Below the pieces are notes generated by a model. That model worked only from the letters and a program-made list of their open reading frames with translations, did no database searches and had not been told where the DNA came from. A stretch of DNA of 15,479 nucleotides from Thiotrichaceae bacterium UBA4486. GTDB lineage: Bacteria > Pseudomonadota > Gammaproteobacteria > Eutrophobiales > Eutrophobiaceae. This document shows, piece by piece, positions 1 through 12,830 of the stretch (position 1 is its first letter; every line of letters begins with the position of its first letter). Both the position numbers and the translations under genes were made by a program. The stretch spans positions 1 through 15,479 of the forward strand of contig DGNS01000004.1 of NCBI GenBank assembly GCA_002389045.1, in the 5' to 3' direction.

Positions 1-23
1 CGTTCGAATTTTTCCTTGGACAC
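1..23 (-). CDS. tuf: Elongation factor Tu, N-terminal fragment cut by the window edge
   Basis: Only the first seven complete codons are inside the window. They read (M)SKEKFE from a GTG start, which matches the usual start of bacterial EF-Tu (MSKEKFERTKPHVN). EF-Tu is the GTPase that delivers aminoacyl-tRNA to the ribosomal A site. The start codon occupies 21-23 and is preceded by a good ribosome binding site, GAGG, nine bases upstream. The gene lies 21 bases downstream of fusA, the normal position of tufA as last gene of the str operon. The identity is inferred from a very short peptide plus context; both agree, so I am confident. Confidence 0.9.
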
Positions 24-44
24 GGTGTAATACCTCTCTGAACT

Positions 45-2147
<2,103 letters not shown>

Positions 2148-2184
2148 TGTCTGATATGCCTTATAACTTATTGAATTAATTAAA

Positions 2185-2655
2185 TTACCAGCGGTAATGT
2201 GAAAAAGCCTTGTTGGCCTCGGCCATCTTGTGCGTGTCTTCACGCTTCTTGATAGCCGTACCCTTGTTTTCTGCAGCATCCAGAAGTTCGCCGGCCAGTC
2301 GTAAACCCATGTTCTTTTCATTGCGTTTTTTCGACGCATCGACAATCCAGCGCATGGCCAGTGTCGTACTGCGATCCTGGCGCACTTCCACCGGGATCTG
2401 ATAGGTGGCGCCACCCACACGGCGGGATTTCACCTCAACGACCGGGCGAATGTTGTCAAGTGCCTTGGTGAATACTTCCAGGGGTTCTTCCCGCGATTTG
2501 CCACCAATAGTATCCAGTGCGCCGTAGACGATTTTCTCGGCGACGGATTTCTTGCCATCACTCATTATCATATTAATGAACTTGGCCAGAACCTGATCAC
2601 CGTATTTCGGGTCAGGCAAAATCTCTCGTTTTTCTGCGACTCTGCGTCTGGACAT
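2185..2655 (-). CDS. rpsG: 30S ribosomal protein S7
   Basis: Primary 16S rRNA-binding protein that organises the head of the small subunit and lines the mRNA exit and E-site region. The product is 156 aa, the common bacterial length, starts MSRRRVAEKREI and ends FSHYRW; the basic segment VKSRRVGGATYQIPVEV near residues 75-91 is the typical S7 beta-hairpin. ATG start at 2653-2655; the ribosome binding site is weak (AGAGAAAG), suggesting coupling to upstream rpsL, whose stop is only 24 bases away. In E. coli S7 also represses its operon by binding the rpsL-rpsG spacer of about 97 bases; the spacer here looks too short for that site. Confidence 0.98.
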   Translation of the reverse strand: MSRRRVAEKREILPDPKYGDQVLAKFINMIMSDGKKSVAEKIVYGALDTIGGKSREEPLEVFTKALDNIRPVVEVKSRRVGGATYQIPVEVRQDRSTTLAMRWIVDASKKRNEKNMGLRLAGELLDAAENKGTAIKKREDTHKMAEANKAFSHYRW

Positions 2656-2679
2656 AGCGTCTTTCTCTGGTTAATACCG

Positions 2680-3054
2680 TCAGGATTTAGGACGTTTGGC
2701 GCCGTACTTGGAGCGGCCCTGTTTGCGCTCGCCGACACCCGAAGTGTCCAGCGTGCCGCGCACGGTGTGGTAACGCACACCCGGCAAATCCTTTACACGG
2801 CCGCCTCGAATCAGGATCACCGAGTGTTCCTGCAGATTGTGTCCCTCACCGCCAATATAGGTGGTCACCTCGTGACCATTGGTCAGGCGCACACGGGCTA
2901 CCTTGCGCAGTGCCGAGTTCGGTTTTTTCGGTGTCGTGGTATAAACACGCGTACACACCCCCCGCTTTTGCGGGCAGCTCTCCAGAGCCGGCACGTTACT
3001 TTTGCTCTTCTGCCGCTTGCGCGGCTTCCGTACTAACTGGTTAATAGTCGCCAT
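2680..3054 (-). CDS. rpsL: 30S ribosomal protein S12
   Basis: Small-subunit protein at the decoding centre, involved in codon-anticodon accuracy. At 124 aa it has the standard length and is near-identical to other bacterial S12 proteins (starts MATINQLVRKPRKRQ). The residues that determine streptomycin response in E. coli are in the wild-type state: Lys43 and Lys88. Asp89, the residue that RimO methylthiolates in E. coli, is present in RVKDLPG. The ATG at 3052-3054 is preceded by an A/T-rich stretch with no recognisable Shine-Dalgarno motif. This is unusual beside the strong sites of most neighbours. First gene of the str unit, 270 bases downstream of rpoC and separated from it by an intrinsic terminator. 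Confidence 0.98.
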   Translation of the reverse strand: MATINQLVRKPRKRQKSKSNVPALESCPQKRGVCTRVYTTTPKKPNSALRKVARVRLTNGHEVTTYIGGEGHNLQEHSVILIRGGRVKDLPGVRYHTVRGTLDTSGVGERKQGRSKYGAKRPKS

Positions 3055-3068
3055 ATACTTGATTTTTC

Positions 3069-3097
3069 AATATAAATTGCACCAAACAATGCGTAAA
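3069..3097 (-). promoter_or_regulatory. Candidate sigma-70 promoter for the str operon
   Basis: On the minus strand a TTTACG box (3092-3097, four of six matches to TTGACA) is followed after 17 bases by TATATT (3069-3074, five of six matches to TATAAT). It lies between the rpoC terminator and rpsL, where an independent str promoter is expected. Initiation about seven bases downstream would leave a leader of only about eight bases before the rpsL ATG. That fits the missing ribosome binding site but is odd for a ribosomal protein gene. A further upstream promoter could exist, so this call is tentative. Confidence 0.35.
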
Positions 3098-3206
3098 AGG
3101 TCTCACCCCCGTATCGTAACCCGATTGGCTGAATACGAGGTTAGACTCTGGATATTGTTAGGTAATAAGCCCGAATCTTTCCGGGGGAAGGTGAAATCGG
3201 CACCTT

Positions 3207-3270
3207 AAAAAAATCCCGCCTCTTTTGACGGGTCATCATTCCAGGCGATGGCCTGTCAAAAGAGGCGCGA
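3207..3270 (-). terminator. Rho-independent terminator after rpoC
   Basis: The arms CGCCTCTTTTGAC (3217-3229) and GTCAAAAGAGGCG (3255-3267) form a perfect 13-bp stem, extendable to 16 bp with one mismatch. The 25-base loop contains a second small stem (AGGC/GCCT at 3243-3246 and 3251-3254). In the minus direction the stem is followed by GGATTTTTTTAAGG, a run of seven T residues, which is the classical intrinsic terminator layout. It begins about 54 bases beyond the rpoC stop codon and ends the rpoBC transcript before rpsL. On the plus strand only four T residues follow, so it is unlikely to act well in that direction. Confidence 0.9.
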
Positions 3271-3284
3271 TTTTATGTCCGGGA

Positions 3285-3300
3285 CCTTGAACTGTCAAGG
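3285..3300 (-). repeat. Small perfect hairpin between rpoC and its terminator
   Basis: CCTTGA and TCAAGG flank a 4-base loop, giving a 6-bp perfect stem. A short palindrome GTCCGGGAC (3277-3285) directly adjoins it. There is no T-tract, so it is not a terminator by itself. It could be a processing or RNA-stabilising element in the rpoC 3' untranslated region, or chance. Confidence 0.4.
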
Positions 3301-3324
3301 TAAGTGAAAAGAATTTAACGGATT

Positions 3325-6300
3325 TTATGTACCACCGGTTTCCTGCACCTGTCCGGATTCCTGTATTGATGATTCTGTCGAAATCTCGCCGGTTTCTGCT
3401 TTCAATGCCTCCGCAATCGCCTCTTCCGGTGTAGTCTCACCGCGCTCCTGACGCAGTTTGCGATCAGCGTGATGTGACAGGCCCGTTCCTGCCGGTATCA
3501 GGCGACCGACAATGACATTTTCCTTCAGTCCCCTGAGATAATCACGTTTGCCGGTGACACTGGCCTCGGTGAGCACCCGGGTGGTCTCCTGGAACGAAGC
3601 CGCGGAAATAAACGATTCCGTCGACAGCGATGCCTTGGTTATGCCGAGCAGGATCGGTTCCCATTCGGCCGGCGTCTTGCCATCGGCCTGCAGGCGTTCA
3701 TTTTCCTCGAGTAACAGGGATCGCTCGATCTGTTCGCCCTTGAGGAAGCTGCTGTCTCCCGGATCGGTGATCTCGGCCTTGCGCAGCATCTGGCGTACTA
3801 TCACTTCGATATGTTTATCATTGATTTTCACACCCTGTAATCGATACACCTCCTGGATCTCGTTACCGATATAGCTGGCCAGGGCGCGAACACCCATCAG
3901 ACGCAGGATATCGTGCGGCGCCGGCGGACCATCAACAACCGCCTCGCCTTTTTCCACGTGCTCGCCTTCGAACACCGTGATATTGCGCCACTTCGGAATC
4001 AGTTCTTCGTAGGTATCACCGTCACTGTCTGTAATGACCAGTCGCTGCTTGCCCTTGGTCTCCTTACCAAAGCTGACAGTACCGCTGATCTCGGCCAGGA
4101 TAGCCGGCTCTTTCGGTTTCCGGGCCTCGAACAGGTCCGCAACCCGTGGCAGACCACCGGTGATATCGCGGGTCTTCAGTGATTCCTGCGGCAGGCGGGC
4201 AATAACGTCACCTACCTTGACTTCGGCGCCATCGGTTACATTAATAACTGAATTGGGTGGCAGCATATAGTGGGCCGGGATATCCGTTCCCGGGATCATC
4301 AACTCATCACCGTTCGTATCGACCAGTTTCACCACCGGACGCATGTCCTTGGCCGCGCCACGGGTTTTCGGATCCGTGATCACCATATTGGTCAGGCCCG
4401 TGATTTCATCAACATTACGATCCACGGTGACACCCTCGAGAATATCCGAGAACTGGACCCTGCCCGCAACCTCGGTGATCACCGGATGGGTATGCGGATC
4501 CCAATGGGCGACGATTTGCCCGGCCTCGACGGTATTGCCGTCTTCCGCCGTGATCACTGCGCCATAAGGCAATTTGTAGCGCTCGCGTTCGCGTCCCACA
4601 TCGTCATGGATCACGACCTCACCCGAACGTGAAATCACGATCTGGTTGCCGGTATCCTGTTGCAATACCTTGACGTTTTCCAGGCGCAGGATGCCGCCCG
4701 ATTTGATTTCAATATTGCTGATAGCTGCAGCCCGCGATGCCGCACCACCGATATGGAAGGTACGCATGGTCAGCTGGGTCCCAGGCTCACCGATGGACTG
4801 TGCGGCGACAACACCTACTGCTTCACCGATGTTGACCAGATGGCCACGACCCAGATCCCGTCCGTAGCACATGCTGCAGACACCATAACGGGTCGAACAG
4901 GTGATGGCGGAACGCACATACACCTGGTCGATACCGGTCTCATCCATGACATCGACCCAGTGTTCATCAAGCAGGGTTCCCACCGGAATCGTGACTTCGT
5001 CGGTGAGGGGATTGAGAGCATCGGCGGCCAGCACGCGACCAAGTACACGTTCGCGCAATGGTTCCACCACGTCACCACCTTCAATAAAGGGGGTCATTTT
5101 CAAACCTTCAGTCGTACCGCAGTCGACTTCAGTGACCACCAGATCCTGGGCCACGTCCACCAGACGCCGGGTCAGGTAACCTGAGTTGGCGGTTTTTAAT
5201 GCCGTATCGGCAAGACCCTTACGAGCACCGTGGGTGGAAATAAAATACTGCAATACATCCAGGCCTTCGCGGAAGTTGGCCGTAATCGGTGTTTCAATAA
5301 TTGAACCATCCGGTTTCGCCATCAGGCCACGCATACCGGCAAGCTGCCGGATCTGGGCTGCAGAACCACGGGCGCCGGAATCGGCCATCATGAAAATGGA
5401 GTTGAAGGATCGCTGGGTTGTTTCATTGCCATCCTTGTCGGTCACAGTATCCACACCCAGCTTGTCCATCATGGCCTTGGCTACCTGGTCGTTGGTATGG
5501 GACCAGATATCCACCACCTTGTTATAGCGTTCGCCGTTGGTGATCAGTCCGGAAGAATACTGGCTTTCGAATTTACGGACTTCTTCCTCGGCCTTCTCGA
5601 TAATCGCGGTTTTCTCGGCGGGCACTTCCATATCTTCCACACCGATGGAGACACCGGCGACAGTGGAATAATGAAATCCGGTATACATGAGCTTGTCAGC
5701 AAAAATAACAGCTTCCTTGAGGCCGAGACGACGGTAAGCAATATTAATCAGGTTGGAAATAGCTTTCTTGGTCATATCCTTGTCGACCATGGAAAACGGC
5801 ATACCGTGCGGTAACAGGCGGGACAGCAACGCTCGGCCGACAGTAGTTTCAACACGGACCCTGTTTTCCTGCGGCTGACCGTCGTCATCGAACATGACTT
5901 CACGTATACGAGTGGTGACACGGGCATGCAACTCGACCACGCCGTTTTCATAGGCGCGATGCACCTCGTCAACATCCGCAAACATCATGCCTGTACCGCG
6001 CGCACCGGCAGATTCACGGGTCATGTAATACAGACCCAGGACTACATCCTGGGTCGGCACGATTATGGGTTCGCCGTTGGCCGGGGAAAGAATGTTGTTG
6101 GACGACATCATCAGGGTGCGGGCCTCCAGCTGGGCCTCTACCGACAGGGGTACATGTACAGCCATCTGGTCGCCGTCAAAGTCGGCATTGAACGCCGTAC
6201 AGACCAGCGGGTGGAGCTGGATCGCCTTGCCTTCAATCAGCACCGGCTCAAAAGCCTGGATACCCAGTCGATGCAGGGTGGGGGCGCGGTTCAACATGAC

Positions 6301-7560
6301 CGGATGCTCACGAATGACTTCTTCAAGTACGTCCCAGACTTCCGGGCCCTCGCGTTCGACCAGTTTCTTGGCGGCCTTGATGGTTGTGGCCAGACCACGG
6401 CGCTCCAGTTTGCTGAAGATAAACGGCTTGAACAGTTCCAGCGCCATTTTCTTGGGCAGACCGCACTGATGCAGCTTCAGTGTCGGACCCACCACGATGA
6501 CGGAACGCCCGGAATAGTCGACGCGTTTACCGAGCAAATTCTGGCGAAACCGGCCCTGCTTGCCCTTGATCATGTCGGCAAGCGATTTCAACGGCAGGCG
6601 GTTGGTGCCGGTAATGGCGCGGCCACGGCGGCCGTTATCCAGCAGGGCATCGACGGATTCCTGCAGCATGCGCTTTTCATTACGGACGATAATGTCCGGT
6701 GCATTGAGATCCAGCAGCCGTTTGAGACGGTTGTTGCGGTTGATCACCCGGCGGTACAAATCATTCAGATCGGAGGTGGCAAAGCGGCCACCGTCCAGGG
6801 GAACCAGCGGACGCAGTTCGGGTGGCAGTACGGGCAACACTTCCATAACCATCCACTGGGGTTTGTTGCCTGATTTCTGGAAAGCTTCCAGGAGTTTCAG
6901 ACGCTTGGACAGTTTGCGCAGCTTGGTTTCCGACTTGGTTTGCGGAATTTCCGCGCGCAGGGTGCTGACCTCGTCATCGATATCGATAGTGGACAAAAGC
7001 TCATGAATGGCCTCGGCGCCCATGCGGGCGTCAAACTCGTCACCGTACTGTTCTATGGCATCGAGGTAGCTTTCCTCGGTCAGCAACTGGCCCCGCTCCA
7101 GTTGGGTCATACCGGGTTCCACGACAACATAGGCTTCAAAATACAGCACTCGCTCGATTTCCCTCAGGGTCATGTCCAGCAACAGACCCATACGTGATGG
7201 CAGCGATTTCAGGTACCAGATGTGGGCCACCGGGCTGGCCAGTTCTATATGGCCCATGCGCTCGCGACGGACCTTGGACAAGGTCACCTCGACGCCGCAT
7301 TTTTCACAGACAACACCGCGGTGCTTCAGGCGCTTGTACTTGCCGCACAGACACTCGTAATCTTTCACGGGTCCGAAGATCTTGGCGCAGAACAGACCAT
7401 CGCGCTCCGGCTTGAATGTCCGGTAGTTGATGGTTTCGGGCTTCTTGACCTCCCCGAATGACCAGGACCGGATCTTCTCGGGTGATGCCAGACCTATGGT
7501 GATCGAGTCGAATTCCTCGACCTGGCCCTGCTGTTTCAATAAATTGAGCAAGTCTTTCAA
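3325..7560 (-). CDS. rpoC: DNA-directed RNA polymerase subunit beta-prime
   Basis: Catalytic subunit of RNA polymerase; with beta it forms the active-site cleft. The product is 1411 aa, against 1407 in E. coli. The Mg-binding motif NADFDGDQ occupies residues 458-465, with Asp460, Asp462 and Asp464. The N-terminal zinc ribbon cysteines are 70, 72, 85 and 88, and the second zinc site uses 814, 888, 895 and 898; all have the same numbers as in E. coli. The clamp, bridge helix and trigger-loop regions are intact. The tail from about residue 1360 is acidic and rich in Glu, Ser and Thr, and differs from E. coli. The start is TTG at 7558-7560, giving (M)KDLLNLLKQQ; it follows a near-perfect AGGAGGT ribosome binding site, which supports this unusual codon. 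The gene lies 64 bases after rpoB and ends before a strong terminator. Confidence 0.98.
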   Translation of the reverse strand: MKDLLNLLKQQGQVEEFDSITIGLASPEKIRSWSFGEVKKPETINYRTFKPERDGLFCAKIFGPVKDYECLCGKYKRLKHRGVVCEKCGVEVTLSKVRRERMGHIELASPVAHIWYLKSLPSRMGLLLDMTLREIERVLYFEAYVVVEPGMTQLERGQLLTEESYLDAIEQYGDEFDARMGAEAIHELLSTIDIDDEVSTLRAEIPQTKSETKLRKLSKRLKLLEAFQKSGNKPQWMVMEVLPVLPPELRPLVPLDGGRFATSDLNDLYRRVINRNNRLKRLLDLNAPDIIVRNEKRMLQESVDALLDNGRRGRAITGTNRLPLKSLADMIKGKQGRFRQNLLGKRVDYSGRSVIVVGPTLKLHQCGLPKKMALELFKPFIFSKLERRGLATTIKAAKKLVEREGPEVWDVLEEVIREHPVMLNRAPTLHRLGIQAFEPVLIEGKAIQLHPLVCTAFNADFDGDQMAVHVPLSVEAQLEARTLMMSSNNILSPANGEPIIVPTQDVVLGLYYMTRESAGARGTGMMFADVDEVHRAYENGVVELHARVTTRIREVMFDDDGQPQENRVRVETTVGRALLSRLLPHGMPFSMVDKDMTKKAISNLINIAYRRLGLKEAVIFADKLMYTGFHYSTVAGVSIGVEDMEVPAEKTAIIEKAEEEVRKFESQYSSGLITNGERYNKVVDIWSHTNDQVAKAMMDKLGVDTVTDKDGNETTQRSFNSIFMMADSGARGSAAQIRQLAGMRGLMAKPDGSIIETPITANFREGLDVLQYFISTHGARKGLADTALKTANSGYLTRRLVDVAQDLVVTEVDCGTTEGLKMTPFIEGGDVVEPLRERVLGRVLAADALNPLTDEVTIPVGTLLDEHWVDVMDETGIDQVYVRSAITCSTRYGVCSMCYGRDLGRGHLVNIGEAVGVVAAQSIGEPGTQLTMRTFHIGGAASRAAAISNIEIKSGGILRLENVKVLQQDTGNQIVISRSGEVVIHDDVGRERERYKLPYGAVITAEDGNTVEAGQIVAHWDPHTHPVITEVAGRVQFSDILEGVTVDRNVDEITGLTNMVITDPKTRGAAKDMRPVVKLVDTNGDELMIPGTDIPAHYMLPPNSVINVTDGAEVKVGDVIARLPQESLKTRDITGGLPRVADLFEARKPKEPAILAEISGTVSFGKETKGKQRLVITDSDGDTYEELIPKWRNITVFEGEHVEKGEAVVDGPPAPHDILRLMGVRALASYIGNEIQEVYRLQGVKINDKHIEVIVRQMLRKAEITDPGDSSFLKGEQIERSLLLEENERLQADGKTPAEWEPILLGITKASLSTESFISAASFQETTRVLTEASVTGKRDYLRGLKENVIVGRLIPAGTGLSHHADRKLRQERGETTPEEAIAEALKAETGEISTESSIQESGQVQETGGT

Positions 7561-7598
7561 GGTGTACCTCCTGAAGACAACGATGTATCCCGTGTGAA

Positions 7599-7624
7599 TT
7601 TATATAAATGCGTCATGGTCTGTC

Positions 7625-7626
<2 letters not shown>
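7599..7626 (-). promoter_or_regulatory. Possible internal promoter and A/T palindrome in the rpoB-rpoC spacer
   Basis: On the minus strand AGGACA (7621-7626, four of six to consensus) is followed after 16 bases by TATAAA (7599-7604, five of six). The -10-like box lies inside a perfect 12-bp palindrome, ATTTATATAAAT (7598-7609), in an otherwise GC-richer region. The -35-like box overlaps the rpoB stop codon. Active use would give rpoC its own transcript with a leader of about 30 bases containing the AGGAGGT site. rpoB and rpoC are normally co-transcribed, so this may be only an A/T-rich spacer. Confidence 0.25.
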
Positions 7627-11707
<4,081 letters not shown>

Positions 11708-11777
11708 TAGTGTTTCTCACATGGTTTTGCATGGTGACACGGCGAGGTGCCCGGGAATTCTGACAACCGGATATGTA

Positions 11778-11793
11778 TGTCCTGAAATGGACA
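11778..11793 (-). repeat. Third hairpin in the rplL-rpoB spacer
   Basis: TGTCC (11778-11782) and GGACA (11789-11793) form a 5-bp perfect stem around a 6-base loop. It is the last of three consecutive stem-loops a transcript passes between rplL and rpoB. It overlaps the tail that follows the attenuator-like hairpin, so the two could compete. It is weak alone and recorded as part of the structured spacer. Confidence 0.35.
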
Positions 11794-11838
11794 AACAACA
11801 GACACCGGATCACCCGTCATTGCGGTAATCCGGTGTCT
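11786..11838 (-). terminator. Attenuator-like stem-loop between rplL and rpoB
   Basis: The arms AGACACCGGAT (11800-11810) and ATCCGGTGTCT (11828-11838) form a perfect 11-bp stem, with three more pairs possible inside after one mismatch. In the direction of transcription it is followed by GTTGTTTGTCC, a T-rich but interrupted tail. That is the form of a leaky terminator. E. coli has a partial terminator in the same interval that makes ribosomal protein transcripts several times more abundant than rpoBC transcripts. The same role here is inferred from position and structure. Confidence 0.65.
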
Positions 11839-11845
11839 TACCCAG

Positions 11846-11867
11846 CTTGATTGACCTGTCAATCAAG
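11846..11867 (-). promoter_or_regulatory. Perfect 10-bp stem-loop just after rplL
   Basis: CTTGATTGAC (11846-11855) and GTCAATCAAG (11858-11867) are perfect inverted repeats with two bases between them, so the real loop would be about four bases. It begins 7 bases beyond the rplL stop codon. No T-tract follows, so it is not a terminator. The position resembles the E. coli rplL-rpoB RNase III processing site, and it could be a processing or 3'-end-protecting element; that role is inference. Confidence 0.5.
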
Positions 11868-11874
11868 GGGCCGG

Positions 11875-12258
11875 TTATTTGACTTCAACGGTTGCGCCGG
11901 CTTCTTCAAGCTGTTTCTTGAGGTCTTCAGCCTCGTCCTTGCCGGCACCTTCTTTCAGGGGGGACGGTGCACTTTCAACCAGCTCCTTGGCTTCTTTCAG
12001 GCCCAGACCGGTAGCGGCGCGCACAACCTTGATGACAGCAACCTTGTTGTCGCCGAATCCGGTCAGGATGACATCAAACTCGGTTTGTTCCTCGGCTGCG
12101 GCGGCAGCATCACCGGCAGGTCCCGCAGCGGCGGCCACGGCAACTGGTGCAGCGGCGGATACGCCCCAGGCTTCTTCCAGCTCGTTGATGAGTTCAACCA
12201 GTTCCATCACCGGCATTTGCCCCAGAGCTTCTTTAATTTCATCGCGTGATAATGACAT
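11875..12258 (-). CDS. rplL: 50S ribosomal protein L7/L12
   Basis: The stalk protein present as dimers on L10; its C-terminal domains recruit and stimulate EF-G, EF-Tu, IF2 and RF3. The product is 127 aa, against 121 in E. coli. The N-terminal dimerisation domain covers about residues 1-33 (MSLSRDEIKEALGQM). The flexible hinge at about 34-58 is almost all Ala, Gly, Pro and Val and accounts for the extra length. The globular C-terminal domain from about residue 60 carries the factor-binding segment KVAVIKVVRAATGLGLKEAK. The ATG at 12256-12258 follows a strong AAGGAG site, as expected for a protein needed in four or more copies per ribosome. The spacer to rplJ is 47 bases, and the pair is presumably autoregulated by L10-(L7/L12) through the leader upstream of rplJ. 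Confidence 0.98.
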   Translation of the reverse strand: MSLSRDEIKEALGQMPVMELVELINELEEAWGVSAAAPVAVAAAAGPAGDAAAAAEEQTEFDVILTGFGDNKVAVIKVVRAATGLGLKEAKELVESAPSPLKEGAGKDEAEDLKKQLEEAGATVEVK

Positions 12259-12305
12259 TGTCTATCTCCTTAAATATTCAAACTATTAATAACAAGTGGT
12301 AAAAG

Positions 12306-12830
12306 TCAGGCTGCCTGTTCCTGGTCTCTTTTTGCCGCCAGCAGGCGTGCAAATTTAGCCTGCGGCTCCGCCACGGTGCGAACAAATTTCGACATCGGGG
12401 CCTGCAGCAGACCGAGTAACATGGCTCGTGCTTCATCGAGTGTCGGCATTTTGGCAAGACGCTCGATATCACTCGCATCCAGCAATCTGCCATCGATGGA
12501 CACCAGCTTGACTACCAGTTTCTGATTGTCTTTGCTGAAATCTCGTATCACCTTGGCTGCCGAACCAGGCTCCTCGTTGGAGAAGGCCAGAAGCAAAGGT
12601 CCCACCAGGCTGTCACGCATGCATTCAAACCGTGTATCCTGGAGTGCTCTTCTGGCCAGCGTATTACGCACGACCCGAAGATAGACACCGGCTTCCCGCG
12701 CTGACTGGCGTAACTTGGTCAGATCGGCAACAGTAAGCCCGGTATATTCGGCTGCAATAGCGGTCGGAGCCCTGGAGGCAATTTCGGCTACTTCCTCGAC
12801 AATCACCTTTTTTCGCTCAAGTGTTAACAC
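12306..12830 (-). CDS. rplJ: 50S ribosomal protein L10
   Basis: Base of the ribosomal stalk: its N-terminal domain binds 23S rRNA next to L11 and its C-terminal helix carries the L7/L12 dimers. The product is 174 aa, against 165 in E. coli. The family segment REAGVYLRVVRNTLARRAL lies at about residues 45-63 and FECMRDSLVGP follows. The C-terminal helix, rich in Ala, Lys and Glu, is the expected L12-binding region. The start is GTG at 12828-12830, giving (M)LTLERKKVIVEEV, with a strong GGAGG site seven bases upstream; no better start is visible. It follows the 303-base structured spacer after rplA and precedes rplL by 47 bases. In many bacteria the L10-(L7/L12) complex represses its own leader. 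Confidence 0.97.
   Translation of the reverse strand: MLTLERKKVIVEEVAEIASRAPTAIAAEYTGLTVADLTKLRQSAREAGVYLRVVRNTLARRALQDTRFECMRDSLVGPLLLAFSNEEPGSAAKVIRDFSKDNQKLVVKLVSIDGRLLDASDIERLAKMPTLDEARAMLLGLLQAPMSKFVRTVAEPQAKFARLLAAKRDQEQAA

Noticed and set aside
2148..2420. N-terminal extension of EF-G up to 2420
   Set aside because: It would overlap rpsG by 236 bases and has no EF-G homology; the family N-terminus begins at the GTG at 2145-2147.
5926..6873. Plus-strand open frame of 315 codons opposite rpoC
   Set aside because: It lies wholly antisense to the most conserved part of rpoC, shows no recognisable protein motif, and is explained by codon bias of the real gene leaving the opposite frame free of stops.
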